Made by a program: the position numbers and the translations under genes. Positions 23,101 to 36,932 of a DNA stretch of 64,000 nucleotides are shown piece by piece; within the stretch, counting starts at the first letter, position 1; every line of letters starts with the position of its first letter. The stretch is taken from NCBI RefSeq assembly GCF_932276165.1, contig NC_063986.1, positions 9,436,501-9,500,500 on the forward strand, in the 5' to 3' direction. The notes beneath the pieces were generated by a model that was given only the letters and a program-made list of their open reading frames with translations, searched no databases and had not been told where the DNA came from. This DNA comes from Plutella xylostella. Taxonomy: Eukaryota; Arthropoda; Insecta; Lepidoptera; Plutellidae.

Positions 23101-25323
23101 GATAAAGGTATGACTCCCTCACTTAAGTACCAAAAACATGCGAATGTAAATTTAGCAGTAAAACGTGTATATAAACAGAATAGTGCCGCCGCCATTTCTA
23201 ATTCGTATAATGGTCGCGCTTTGATTGGTCGTAGCAGGGGGGTTATTCAGGGCCGCGGGGCGCCGGCCGGGCGGCCTTGCGCGCGTCCTTGCCGCCCGAG
23301 CAAGGAACCCTGGAGCCGCCGTCCCGCTCGCACCTCCGCCCCACCCTCGCGCCCTCTCCCTCGCGCTGCAACCGCCCCACGACTGATCTGCCAAATGATA
23401 AATGTTCCTTGGAAGCGATCCCAACAACAGCCCCGCTCGACTCGTTTACACACGCTCCTCTCATTTTTATTTACAATGAATGGGAGCACGGTCGTTCACA
23501 CGCCGCCCCACCACCAATAAAACAATATTAATAACCGAACTTTTTTTGTCTGGCTTTATTTATAAGCAAAGCGACGCCATATTTTCGCGTCTTTTTTCTC
23601 ACCGATCCCAGTTAGATGCGCGACCGGTTCCAGATCGATTTAATTACATTGTTTCAGGGTGTGATAAATTTAAATCGCTTTTAATATTCAAATGTGGATT
23701 AACCGCGTAGCTTATTTAGGAACAATTTGTAGCCTTATGAATATTTAGTAGTTGCGCGGAGGGTGGGTCGAGTCGGCCGCGCATGTAGCTCCTAATGAGG
23801 AAGTACCTTATAAAGACCGTGCTGTGTTAGAAAACCTCTAATTGTACTTAACTGTGTCGTTAATATTCGTAACGCGAGTCCTGTCCAATTAAACACTAAC
23901 TGGACAGGAATAGCGAGCCGTACAGGGCTGCGTCTCCCGATGCGGCGTCCCGCATTCAACAAATCCCTCATAACTCCCACAAACTATGGACTCACTGTCA
24001 CCCTACATTACCTGCACCGCATAATCCCAGTTTAGCACTGAAAGTGATCAATAACCTACTCTATGCGTGCGTATTAGCATATCATTATATCCTAAAGTCA
24101 TGTAAAAGCGTACGCGTAAGAATGCTGAACATTACGACGCGCGGCTGAATGCTAAATAAATGACCATTTTGTGGCGTTCCTTTTTTAAATATAAAAATCC
24201 AATTTACTGTAAAAGGATAGAACAAGTTTGCAACGGTATTTTCTCAGTCTTAAAATATCTATGCAACATATTAAATAACCTAAAACGATAGTCGGTCGCG
24301 ACGTCTGTCGCTCCGGCGCCGCGCGGCCCAGCGCCAATATCGTTGTCAACTGTTGAATTGACAAATGGCCCGCCATCAATAAACCATAAACATCTGGTGT
24401 TCAGAAATAGTTAACGAAAGCCGAGGATATATTAATATTTCATTATAGCGGGGTCGTAATTAATATAAAAGAGTTCTGGCGCGGATTGTGTCCTTATTTG
24501 GCGTGATGGATGGAGGGGGCTGCGCCGGCGCAGGTGAGGGATCGCCGAAGGGTTCTCTGGGTTAGTCGATCTAAGTTCGAATGTGCTCCCATTACCGCAC
24601 CATGTAGGGACGGCGGGGCGCCGCGGGCCCTGATTACCGCACTCTGCTGAATAATGTCACGCCGATCTGGGGTAATCAATGCAACGTTTCTTTGCACTTT
24701 TTAACATCCCACACCGCTCAGAAAACATCAAACGCCTGTGTACAAAGTTTTATGTCCCATGACGTATTAACGTGCGGTCATTTGCTATAATTCATCGATT
24801 ACGCCTCGCCTCTATCGATTATGTCTGCAGCATTGTAATGTCCACGATGAAAAATGTAGGGAGACCACGCCACGGCCGCAACTGGAACTCGTCCCACTAT
24901 ATTCTGCCCGTCGATTCTAAACTGGACGAGATACAAGTGTGTAATCGCAGAACCACTTAGAATAATTAAAATAATGTCATATGAAGATAATTTGAGTGTT
25001 TTCGCTAAGTAGTCGGTATCTCGGCTGCATGCTTGCATAGTCTGAATGTTCGATTGGCAGCGCAGTTAAGGGGGTGCGCTTCTCAGAATGCGTCGCGGAT
25101 ACCTTAATGCGATAGCGAGTCACATCGAAGCCCCTTTTACGTTTCACGCGCCTTCTGTCCGCCCTTATAAGGTACATAGCGCGCGTCCATCGCGCTAACG
25201 CTGATAACTTGGTCAAAGTAATAGCGACTATCGAAAAACATATAAAATAATTTATTGAAGTCTTGCGAAGGAAATGCTTTTACATTTTAACATAAAATGC
25301 AATGTTCCTCATTAAAATTCCTT
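20151..25323. other. Gene desert with CpG-dense blocks
   Basis: No coding sequence is recognised on either strand. CpG-rich segments, for example 20155-20400 and 23200-23430, alternate with AT-rich DNA that contains TAATTA-type cores. The long open frames in the GC blocks are a by-product of base composition: they overlap on both strands and are Arg/Pro/Ala-rich. The pattern is compatible with a regulatory landscape. Confidence 0.5.
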
Positions 25324-25594
25324 GACGACCGAATGGCGTAGTGGTTAGTGACCCTGACTACTGAGCCGAAGGTCCCGGGTTCGATTCCCGGCTGGGGCAG
25401 ATATTTGTTTAAACACAGATATTTGTTCTCGGGTCTTGGGTGTTGATATTTATATTTAGTATCTATCTATCTATGTATTTGTGTAGATATATCAGCTGTC
25501 CGACACCCATAACACAGGTTCTACCTAGCTTGGGGTCGGATGGCCGTGTGTGAGATGTCCCCACATATTATAAAAAAAAAAAAAAAAAAAAAAA
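25324..25594 (+). mobile_element. tRNA-derived SINE, copy 1
   Basis: A tRNA-like head opens GACGACCGAATGGCGTAGTG (A box) and reaches CCCGGGTTCGATTCCCGG (B box in a perfect T-arm). A tRNA-unrelated body follows (TCTATCTATCTATG, GGTCGGATGGCCGTGTGTG) and then a 23-base poly(A) tail at 25572-25594. It resembles a SINE widely dispersed in butterflies and moths (Metulj-like, from memory). The head cannot fold a full acceptor stem, so it is not a functional tRNA gene. It is nearly identical to the second copy at 51708-52007. Confidence 0.85.
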
Positions 25595-26450
25595 TTAAGG
25601 CGGCTATCGCTTGCAGCTAAACTTTATACATCTGCGTGGACGCTCAAAAGATAGCTGTTATTCAGAAAATATGGTTATTCACACCCGAAGAAGTCATTTC
25701 TGTCATCTTAACGGACCCTCGATTTATCTAACAGCTCTTAGAAAGTTCTATAAATTTTGCGGCAACAGGTTTCTAGTGACTCATCCAAAAACCCAGATAT
25801 TGTTCCCATTATCTAGATTAGCATAAATCTTTTTTATTAACTATTCTGTCATAACACAAAACAGCATTAAAATATACTTATGTAAATTTTTACTCAGAAG
25901 TCACATCTTCAGGTTAATAATGACAGTGTTTGAATAAGTATAGTAATAATATTTTAGCTGAATTCGGGGTTAAACAAAGTAGAGGCTATGCAGTTGCAAT
26001 TTGCAATGTCGTCAAAAAAGATTTTAAAAGTAGATTTTTGTTTATCGAATTTCGCATTTGTGTCCAGATATTGTATCGCATACTCGTGTTGGGTACATTG
26101 AAGTGTCCTGTCGGTCACTGATATATAAAATTTATTATAAATTTATTCCAGTTTATTATAAACTTTATCAATCTCATCAATTTAACTAAATACTTCAATT
26201 ATTACCGCACCCGACACAATTATTATTGAAGCAAAAATATCTTGAAGCGTATAAGGGAGTTAATTGTTTGAATGATATGATCACAATGATGGATCAGGGG
26301 GTGTTGACTTGCCAATCGATCGACTCAAGTGAACAAGTTAACAATATTTTAGTGCTTTGTCATACTCGGCTCTTTACAAAATACATATCTACCTATCTCG
26401 CTACTAAACCTACTATTTGTACAATAAAGAGTTAAATAATAATAATAATA
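25595..26450. other. AT-rich non-coding stretch
   Basis: No gene or known repeat is seen. The segment ends in an (AAT)n run at about 26437-26451 that abuts the LINE fragment. Confidence 0.5.
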
Positions 26451-26790
26451 AGGACAGCCTACATCATCGACATAGCTATTCCAAATACCCACAACATCCA
26501 AGCTACACTCACAGAAAAGTTATCAAAATACCAACACCTGGAAAAAGAAATTAAAACCCAGTGGCGCGCCCAAACAATTCACATCGAGCCTATAGTTTTA
26601 TCATCAACTGGAATCATCCCAAAACCCTTAAAAATAGCCTGGAAACCATTAACGCCCCAAAATCAGTAATTTACACCCTTCAAAAATCCAACATATTAAA
26701 CACATGCCGCGTCACCAGAAAATTCCTCACAACATCCGTTATTTCATCCCAAAATTCGGCCCTCCTCACTTGGCTTACGCCCGTAAGATA
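26451..26790 (+). pseudogene. LINE polyprotein C-terminal fragment, frameshifted
   Basis: Frame 26451 onward reads YIIDIAIPNTHNIQATLTEK, then KYQHLEKEIKTQW and PIVLSSTGIIPK. The continuation, LQKSNILNTCRVTRKFL, is in another frame from about 26620 to 26740. This is a C-terminal block I know from many arthropod LINE reverse-transcriptase polyproteins. The clade is uncertain. One frameshift, near 26625, and a stop make it non-functional. It is bounded by an (AAT)n run at the left and an AATAATA-type tail at the right. Confidence 0.6.
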
Positions 26791-26799
26791 GGGAATAAA

Positions 26800-29700
26800 C
26801 CTCCAAAAGGAGTGAAAATATAAGAAAAAGTATAATAATAAAACAATAGGTACCAGGTAATCTGTTTGAAGTAGGTAATGCACGCAAACATTTTATTTTA
26901 AAAATGTAATATACTAAAAGCGCGATTATTATTTCCACTTACACCGAACGACGTGTCGAGAAGTTTGTAAGAAAATAACAGACATTTAGCCAACATGAAA
27001 TTGGATAATTATCGGCGGTGTAATGAGACGCCACTAGCTACGTTGCAATTTGAACATCAACATTTTGTGCCCGAGCATTATTAGTAATTCTTGTAATGAT
27101 TTATTGTTGGGAAAAATAAACTAACTGTCCGCAATTGATTGCCGCAGATCGGCCCTCATTACTCGCCTTTTTAGCAACACGTCCAGCGAATAGCAAATAA
27201 ATTGCTGCAACATTGCTGCGTATGATATAATTCTGTTACATTTTATGCTAATTCTATCAATAAATAAGCTGTGAATTAAATAGGAGCTGCTTGTAAATGT
27301 CATATTTAAAATGTAATTTACTGGCGATCCGCCACGTATCGTCCGTTATGCGGCGCTGAAATTGAAGTTGTAGCTCGTAATTGTAGGCCTATATTTGCGT
27401 TAGTGCTATCTAAATTCATAACTCCGGGGAGTTGCCTTGTTGGGCGTACGAAATGGGGTTACTTTGAGCAATTTGGCCTTACACAGCATGTGAGGTTTGG
27501 GTACATGCGCCTGGAGCGCCGGGGAGCCGCGCGGGCGCGCCGCTCACACGCCGCCGCCCCGCCGCACCCCGCGCCCGCCCCGCCCGCCCCGCGCCGCACA
27601 TTACGTGCACCATATGCGCGCGGACTGCCCTCCACCCGTCATTAGCCGCCCAGGCCGTGATCTGCTCCATATAAATCATGGTAATAGCACATTATTCTAC
27701 ACAGCGGCGAACATGTGCTGCGATTACATACAGCCCGCTGACGTAATTGCGCGCGCTCATTGATACCCTGCCAAATGTAATTAGCCTTTGTTCCACCTAA
27801 GTGCTCTCCCGGAGTATCCCAGCTGCAATTTCGTAGACGCACTAATAGACGCACAGGCTCATACTCGTGATCCAGAATGTATGCATATTGCTCAATAAAA
27901 AACCGACCTTTCATTATCCAGGTCCGAGCGATGACGGCCTTTTTCATTTCAATTTCTCCCAGCCGGCCGCGGCCATTTGTAATACTTCAATTACAGACGT
28001 AGGTGTGCCCAGACTGCGCACTCGTGAGCTTTATTGCGTGTCATCAGACTGTTTAGACTCGGGAGATGTGGTTCATCATAGCCCCGGCTGTCTAACTGCC
28101 ACGGTTCCCGCGGGATAATTGTGCCCCTCAATCATCATCGTGCTGGCGGCCTCGTTGCTGTAACGTAACCCCCTCGTCCCGAACTGGGGTACGATACTCG
28201 GTTACTAATGCATTCCTTCACAAAAACAGTCAAGAACGGATGGTGAGGTCCCCTGAGCACCGTTATGAATTATGAAAGGGTTCATACTCCGTGAAAAGCC
28301 TAATGTGTGGAACAAATAGTGCACCTCGGCGCGAGGCGAACTTATCGGTTCCCAGAAGCACGAGTCGTAAATCTAGGAATGCAGTTACTAACGTTATACG
28401 TAAATACTCTTTGTATTCTTAGCGCTAGCGAAATAAACGCTTCAAGTCGAACAAATCTGTGTCGTTCTAATTGCTGGGTGCTTCACTACAGCTGATATGG
28501 TTGCATCACGTCAGCGAGATGCTATCGCGGTGGAATGTCTGCCTTGAATCAGCGCTGCTCTGTTATTACATATCCTTACTGTTTACCTGAATGGGTTTCG
28601 GCTCAGTTTAGCCGTACAAGGCAAACTTATTGCCATTGATATCGAACACGTTACTGTAAATCGGACTGTGTCGTGCGCGGTTTCATAAGATGGATATCGA
28701 TGAAAAATATGTGCCGTTCCGTTAGCCGATCTGAGAAGAATCGATACAGTTGTAGAGTTCGCGTAGATAACCTATCGGCCTAACCTTGAAGCGCTAGGTG
28801 GATAGATAAGGCGGTATTATCGTGTCTAATCGTTTTCGCACGCGGCGCGCGGCGGCTACCATCCGATTATTGATTCCGGCGTCGCGCTCGTGACACGCGC
28901 GCGTGACGCCTCGCCGTCGCGTCGCGCCGCCGCGGAGACCTTCACCCGGCCCTGCCGCCCTGGTACCACCAAACCAAAAAAACAATATAAATCTCTCTCC
29001 TGAACCTTTTCAATAAGTTTGATTAAGTAAAAGTTTGGTTTTGCACACCTTATAATAAAAAAATGCACCTCCTGACTATTGACTGGTAGATGCTTACAGC
29101 ATTATGTCCACCCTTTGTACGCTCATGTTAATATTTGTGCAATAATGAATTAAATAATATTATAAATAGATAAAAATAACCAAACTGGGCGGGCGTCTCT
29201 CTCTCATGCCAGTTACGCCTCGTAGCTCCACCATTAAAACATTTTTATTACCTCCTTGACGCCCGTTAATTATACCCTTTGTATAGTGAGTGTAAATTGT
29301 GATAAATAAATTGCATTCACGTAAAAAAGAAAACATTCGGCTGCTTATGCAAATGCTAAGCCTCCTTTTTTCTCAGTGAACATTCCCATACATTACCTAC
29401 AGCTAAAAGAGTCTGTTCGCGAATTTTTGTTTTTATTGCGCGCTTACGCCAGGCAATAATGGCTAGGCTATTTCTCGCGACACGAGATTGTCGGATGGTA
29501 ACGAGCCGTCCCGTGTCGTTATTAAACTCCATTGTTGTGATGCGCTGAGGGCCGCCATCTCTCTTCTAATGTCGCCCGATAAACAAGTTAAAAAGTGCAT
29601 CAGTCTGTTCGGAGGAGTTTGATCCTTCAGCTGATGGTGCAGGGGGTGATATTGAGCGCGATCGCGGATTGGTTTAATAAAAGTGGGTAGCGCACGCGGC

Positions 29701-32700
29701 GAGAGAAGCGCGGTTGCATTTGCATAAAGAATTGGGCTCGCACGCCGCGGCCCGGCGCTCCCACGCCGCTCCCCGTGCACGCTCGCCCTCCGCCTAAATG
29801 ACTGTGTCAGCACGCCGCCCTTGTTTTAGAAATTCCCTTTGACTTTTTCTCTTTAGAATCGACCCGCCTTCGCCGCGCCGCGGATATCTATCACGACGTA
29901 ACAAAACGTCCCCGTGAAATTGAAACATCCATTTTAATTAACACGTTTTCTTGAAAATTACCCCATAAATCTGGCGCGTTGGGAAATAGTAATAACACGT
30001 CCGAAAATGTGCACCTCCGTGCGCCGTTTGAAACTATAATTATACAAATTGTGTTTCGCTCGGAAATCGACGCTCGTAAAGGTTTGAGCGGTGCATTCAT
30101 TTTTCACTATTAAAATACATGTTCGGTCGCTGTGGCCTGAGGTTGTTAATTACGTATGGTGCATTGATAACGGGAGATTTTGTAGCAATAACAGCGTAAA
30201 GTGCGAGCAAGTATAACGCAACCGCAGCGCCGGTTTCCTCATGGGCACCGACGTGACGGCGCGCCGCCCCCCGCGCCCCCGCGGCCCCCGCAGCCCCCGC
30301 GCCCCCGGCTGACGGACACTCCAATGTGTCAGTCATAAATTGTTGCAGCTAATCAGTTCACAAAGTACCAGCATAATGAGACTTTAAACTCGTCCGGTAC
30401 AGCTTTTACTCACACAGAGCTTAAAATTTATTATGCGCATCAGAATTCAAATTGAAAGCAAACAGCCTCAACCTAATCAGCAGCTATAAATTAGCCGGGA
30501 GCCACTCATTTAACATATCAGAACAAAAGCAAAAGCGGAGCATGCATGTTAGGGCGCAACACTAAAATTTAATGTCTGAATACCTAATTACCGTGTGAAC
30601 GGTGTACAATCGCTAAATCACATAAAAAGCGCTCTTCATTAATGGTAATGGACCATTCTCCGCGATCTGTTTCTGCTCAGCACTAATATCAATCAATTAG
30701 GGCGACCGTGTAATTATTTGTGAAGGAACTGAGCACGAAGGGCGCGGTGTCCCATGACCTTTAATGCCGAGTGGTCCAAGTCGGGGACGTGATGGGAATA
30801 TTCAGAGATTTTATTACAGTATTATGAAATTTCAGTGAGGCGAGTGCTGCAAGAAAAGCGAAAGATCCAAATTGATCATTCTGTAATTTTTTAACCTGCG
30901 TACTGCTGAAAATTAAACTAACGAGTAAAATTTGAATGCGGATACATGGAGTACGTATAATAGAAAAAAGTGTGTGTAGTTTCACCTTCTCTCCTACTTA
31001 GAAGCAATAAGTTGTCGTGCGTCGACTCACGGTGACGAGGCGCGCGTCATTCCGCATTCACAGATGGCTAAAATGATTACAATAGTGATTGCAGTCGTGC
31101 AATCAGCCATTCAATATGTAATCTGCTACCTCGTGTTATTCATCATTCTCTGTGTCTTGTCGTTAGTTAGATACGGCCTGCCGCTTTCCGGTTCCGTTCG
31201 TATTTTGTTGGAGCTTATTTTCGATAATTTTAACCTAAATTAAAATAAAAACTCTTCGGTTTCTTTGTTTAATATTGTATGGAGTGTATCCATATCGTTT
31301 AATATACCAGAGTTTATTTGCTACTGTAATGGCTGGGTGGGTACACAACTGTAGCGGCTGAAAAACAGCCATTAATTTGTGGGCAGTCGTAACAACTTGG
31401 ACCACCGGTGGCTGCCATTGTGTCAGGTGGCGGCACGCAACCGACTCTCATGTAACGCGTTCCGTGAAGTCCGAGATTCAGCCACGATGCAGCACTAAGC
31501 GCTTTTCGGCTAATCGACGCACGCCGCGCAATCTCAGCCCAACCCTTGTTACACTTTAATACGCTCATTGGGACCGTTAACTGAATCAGTGATTCTGGGA
31601 AGCTTGGAGCGATGTCGAGCATGTCAAAAGTGTGTATCGTGCCCGTGAGCGCGGCGCGGTGGTGAGCGATGCTGCGTAGCGGAGGACGCGGCCGGCGGGC
31701 GCGGGTGATGGCATCGCGCTCGTGCGCCACCGCTCACGGCGCCCGCCGGCGCTAGCGTCGCCGTGACTTATGGCCCCCGCGCGAACCCCGATCGTCCGAT
31801 TGAATAATAATATCCGATTCCCTTGCACCGAATTTATGTTAGGAAGTGGGCAAAGTGTCCCGTATCGAGGCGCGCATCGCGAGCGCCCGCCCGCCCGCAA
31901 TTTCCAGCCGGCGCAGTCCCGCGGCGGCGATGCTCAGATCCCAGATAAATACATTTTCGTTCGGTTCCCGCTGGAGCGCCCGCACTCGGCACTCGGCTAA
32001 CTGTCCGCCGCGTCACGTTCCGCGCCGACACATTCTATTTCAATATTCCCCGTTCTTTCGGTTCGTTCACAACTACTTATTACGACCGAACATAAGCGCG
32101 GAATGTTATGCAATAGTTAAATTGCTGTTCAACATCTTCGGTAATATTTTACGTGTGTGGCCGATCCTTGACCCCTGCAGTCGTGCTGTAATTCAATCTA
32201 GCGTTCTGAACAATTGAATGACTTAAAAGACTTCGTTTTTGTCTGAGCCATAGGGCTTTGTGCTTCCATTTAAAAATCTATTACAAAAGCTCCGATAGTG
32301 TCACGTGCCAATAAATTTATCACGACAGAGTTCAACGCACCGGCACAAACTGTGTTTATAAAAGCAGTCATTACGCGTACCGGTAATATCAGAATTTCTT
32401 TAATAAACAAGTAAATTTTGTAACCATAAAATATGTATATGAGCGTAATGATAATGAGTTGCGCGAGTGGACCGTGCTATCCGTAAACCACAGGTTTGGT
32501 CGCGGCGAGGCCGAGAATTAGCGGCGAAAGGTCATGTCCAGCGTCCGGAGCGGGAAGACTGTTTGTAGTTCATTGCGCCCCGAAAAATTGACTGAAATTA
32601 TAGGTTCGGCGCGCTAATGTTTCCACCTCGCGGTGATAGAGCTGTGCGCTAGATCACTGCATATGCAGGAATTCCAACCACCGTTATGAGTCATTTAATC

Positions 32701-33487
32701 TATTGAGCACTTCTTTTGGTGCCTATCATTATCTCTTTTTTCGTAAATACATATTTCGGCCAATTCGATTACCATTCGTACAATGAGAGATCATAAACAA
32801 AAAAGTGTTGAACCGTAGTGCGAATCATGAAAGCGATCTGGATCAATGGGTCACTTCTCTGTATCTTTTCCTTACAGTGCTAATGCTATGTTTCGTGTCC
32901 GGACAGTGATTCCTTTCTCACGTACCTTTCGTAATGATGTATTTAGTGGCACAAATTACTGATTTTATTTCGGCCATATATCATATTATAGTTGTACTTG
33001 AGTTCGCGAATGATGGCAAAAAAGATAAATTTCACTGAAGCCGATGGCTGGCGCGGTGTCGTAATTGAACAGTTTAACAAATGCCTTGTCTGTGATCATT
33101 TTGTGAGTAATCACGTATGATGATGGTCTGCAAAAACTACGCGAAAACTATTCAGGACACGCCGTTGCCACTTCATAAGTTATTTATTTTGAATTTCTCA
33201 ATAAATATTTCGTAGGTTCTGTGTGAAAAGCTCATTTATTTATATATTTTTTTTATTGTGCACATTTAACAACATTAAAGTACAAGAAAAGATCTGCCTC
33301 GATCATTGAAAGTGTCAGATGGATACAGTTCTCACGTTACCCATTCATTGTCGCGATTTTTGTAGCTCTATCAATTATGTGACTCAAACAGAGCACCAGA
33401 ATATTGCAGACACCAACAATATCGCAGTATGTATGAATGCGATGAATGGATGAATGATAACTTTCTTCGGGCACGTCTAGACGGTAC
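26800..33487. other. Gene desert with strong GC islands
   Basis: No host or transposon protein is recognised. Conspicuous GC-rich, CpG-dense islands lie at about 27495-27610, 28830-28965, 29690-29800, 30225-30315, 31640-31770 and 31865-32035. They are separated by AT-rich DNA with many TAATTA and TTTATT cores. Some islands hold tandem GC-box-like motifs such as CCGCCCC. The absence of repeats over about 6.5 kb is unusual beside the TE-dense flanks and suggests selective constraint, though that is inference. Confidence 0.5.
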
Positions 33488-33626
33488 TGGAGGGTTACTT
33501 TATATTGACGAAAAACTAACGAAAGAGAGCTGTCGTGCAGGCCGCACGTTTTTTACACGAGATAGAGTCGTGGCTTACGCATCAGCGCTGCGACACTTTA
33601 TTTTTCCTCATATAGAGTGACCCCGC
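33488..33626 (+). mobile_element. Family A short repeat, full-length
   Basis: Left end GGAGGGTTACTTTATATTGA, core GAGAGCTGTCGTGCAG and GAGATAGAGTCGTGG, right end CATATAGAGTGACCCC. The ~135-bp length matches the 16883 copy. Confidence 0.75.
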
Positions 33627-36600
33627 TGTCAGTCAGGGGACTATGGACTATGGTAATTGGTGCAGATGATGCCTCGCTCCGAATTCTCCAAGTCATCTTC
33701 ATTGGAATCCCAAATCGCGAACCGTCGAAACATCTTGGAAGCTTGCGGTATATTTTTAGAGTTCCGCTGCAAAAGTTTGCAGCATGATTGTTTGATTGTG
33801 AGATTTAGATACTCATTGTTATGCGCAAGCCGTTAAGTGATGTTGGTTACTTAATATACCTAATATAATTATAACTCTGCTATCTTGGTAAAATCTAATC
33901 TGCGTTCTTTTGCCAGCAGGCATTTTCAGTCTTACAAACGAAATAACATAATAATTTCAGTAGACCTCTAACTTTTATAATAATGAGTACTCACATCTAT
34001 TTATTATTATTATAACTAAACCCCTTCAGCATAAATTTGACTCAAGCTTGCCACTTTTTTGTCACTTGACAAAAGCCAACTTTTAAATATGTCCAAATTA
34101 TTTTCACAATACATCACCCATTACGCGCTAACGGTAACATCAATTAATTTGATTAAATCGGACCGCGTCTTCAATGGACACCTCATACCTCGACTTTTTA
34201 GAGCCACGCTTTGTACAGGATGATCAAAACCCACTGGAAAAGACGCTGAACCTAAAAATTCAAATGTTGAAAGGTATGAATTTGCTCACGAAGTCTAGTT
34301 TGAATATGCTTTTTGAATGAATTCTGAGTTTGGTTTTATTTATATGTACTCTGGGCAGTCACCAACATTCTCTGAATCCTGATTGAGAAAACTTTCGTCA
34401 CGGTGACAAATCATATTGTAGCTCTTGTGTTTATCACCGATTTTTTTTACATAATTGTCTAGGATATCATCTTTAATCGATGAATATTGAGCATAATTGC
34501 CACCCCTGTATAATGTGATTTATGTGCAAGTTTTCACCTACATTACCCGTTTAAGCATTAAAATAATAGATTATATTTGCCGTTAGTAAACAACTTATAA
34601 ACTGACGTTCACTAAATAATCCGTTTCTAATTGCCTCTAACTTTCAGTCGGCTATCACTCACTCAAAACGTCGTAAGTTAGGTAAATGATCAGCATATAT
34701 CAAGACTGCTTGAATGGCCTTCTAAATGTTACTATTGATGTTAACTGACCACACACTATTATAGGGCTATTTAAACTATAGCGTGCATGTACTCAAGAAT
34801 TTTAATGAAAATAGCTTTATTTCTGTACTTCACAAAACGTTTTGAAATATAACAGCATGAGTTCATTAACACTCGTGGAAATATTAGATTTATGTGACCA
34901 TTTTACGATGGAATGCTTTATTTGGTTCGGCACATATTAGCGGCGGCTCACTTTGATTTATCCCTTGTATTAAATTATAGGGCTCAATGACTGGGAGTGC
35001 ATTTGTATTAGTATCGTCTCCAAAACTCCCTATACACTGGCTACGAATTCATATAATCCTACAAGTACTAATATTGTTCTTATGAATACTTATAATTTTT
35101 TTGAACACATAGTAGGTATAAGTAGATATAGATCAAACGTTTTGATAGATGTAGAGATATGGCTGAGTTTTACCGGCCGGCGACCGCGTTATCTAAAAAC
35201 TACTTAGAGAATTTGTCTATCGATATTCTGAAGCTATGCTCACACTTCTGCCTAAATGTGTCCTATGCACCAATTTACGTTTGTATAGGATTTTCTGTAT
35301 ATGCATGCGTAGTATGTACTCGCATAGTGATATTAGTACATATATGGCATCACCGCCGACACAGAGTCGCCTCGTGTGAACAGAGCCTAGAGGAGGCGTC
35401 ATCGGAGCCTGCCGGAGCCAGCGATGCTCCTCTCAATATGTTGTTTTGTCACTTTACGATCGATTGTTGCGGCGTCACTGCGCTCGTCGCCCGTAATTAT
35501 CATTATTATGATGAACCCATTCAATAGTTGCACCACAACCCGCGCCGCTCATTGTTTATTGTGACTCCAGTGATTTGTCTTTATAGCTTCATTGATTTGT
35601 ATTAAGCACTATCCATTTCGGAATGGCTCTTTGTAATCTATCGGATGCGGGGTATTCGATCCGAGTGTATTTCTAATGGTAGGCTTGGCTATCGGGAATT
35701 GGCATGACGGTCGTTTAGGATGCGGCGGTAAGATGTTGGTTTATCGGTCCGGAGCATTAGTATTATCGTTTTGGTTGGCGTCAGGTTGGTATCGTGTGAC
35801 GGTGGCTCGCGGAAGCGCTGGCTGCAAAGGCCCCGACGGCGGTGATAGCGCCACGGCGCGGCGACACCAGATTGCAACAACGACCCTTCAGCGCTAGTGT
35901 GCGGCTCGCCTTATTGGAATGTGTCAAACGGTTCAGTGTACATACCTTTATTCCTGGTAGGTTTCTTATTCCCCCACATTTTGATGTAATCTGGTGAGAT
36001 TTTTGTTACAACTCAACTAAATCTGACGCGTAAACGATTATTTATTTATGCTTGTCATCCATATTCCATACCAGTTAACACTTGCCATACAAAAGAATTC
36101 AACGATGGAAGTTCTATATTTTTTTTCGTAAATTTCGTGCGTTTTATTCGTAAATTCTCGTATTTTATCAAAACTAGTAAGCACGTTACCATCCTTTTCA
36201 AATCTAACAGATTTTAAGATACGAGTAACACAAATTTATGTAATTATTTATAAATAAAAGTCCTTCCAAGATCATTAATTAGTCATAATTTTTTATGGTT
36301 ATTTAATTTGTATAACTGTACAACTTTATACCTATCTTGGCAAAATAAATTATACCTATTTAGTTTTTTACAAGTGTGAATGTTTGATTCAGGATCTTTC
36401 GATTTACTTTAGGAACAGTTTTTATAAAAGTTATGATTGTAATAATAAATAAGAGTTAAGATAGGCAGATAAATTTTTATAAACACAACATGGTAAATCA
36501 ACGGTAGCTACTAAAAAGACACTTAACAATCCATTCTCAGTGAATAAAAGTTGGTTAGCCATGCATAATAGTGCAGTGTCATCGGTAGCTTAACCATATG

Positions 36601-36930
36601 ATTTAACCTCCCGATTGCCACTCAAAACCACTATTGACTGAACAATTAAATTCTAGTGTCTGTCTTTAGACTACACTTCCGGGTAGCAACTGGCGGCGAT
36701 CATCAAAGGGGTGTCACGCGCGTGCGTGCGTCGGTAATCAAGCGATGGCAGCTTCTTTTAGCCGTGGCAATAATTGTCGACAATTAACATTTCTTCGATT
36801 TCATTTGCTCAAGCGTCCCGTGTGTTTGTGTATGCTGTCGTTGGGATAGAATGATGATAGATATATGCTTGAGTATTATTCCTTAGTATAAGCCTTATTT
36901 TCGCCGTTAGTATTAGCCAGTATCTGGTAA
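33627..36930. other. Non-coding stretch
   Basis: Nothing coding is recognised. A weak repeat-like start, TACAGGATGATCAAAACCCA, occurs near 34212. A GTGCGTGCGT microsatellite-like patch is at about 36720. Confidence 0.45.
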
Positions 36931-36932
36931 TA

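Noticed and set aside
23152..23531. Several overlapping long open frames in a GC block
   Set aside because: They overlap on both strands, are Arg/Pro/Ala-rich and lack domains, as expected when GC-rich DNA has few stop codons.
25324..25400. Possible tRNA gene
   Set aside because: It is the head of a SINE that recurs at 51739. The acceptor stem does not pair and the SINE body follows directly.
27479..27763. Open frames in the 27.5-kb GC island
   Set aside because: Same artefact: His/Pro/Arg-rich on one strand and Gly/Ala/Arg-rich on the other, no motif.
34203..34440. Repeat start TACAGGATGATCAAAACC
   Set aside because: It resembles the TACAGGGTG-type starts seen elsewhere, but neither a boundary nor an internal match could be established.
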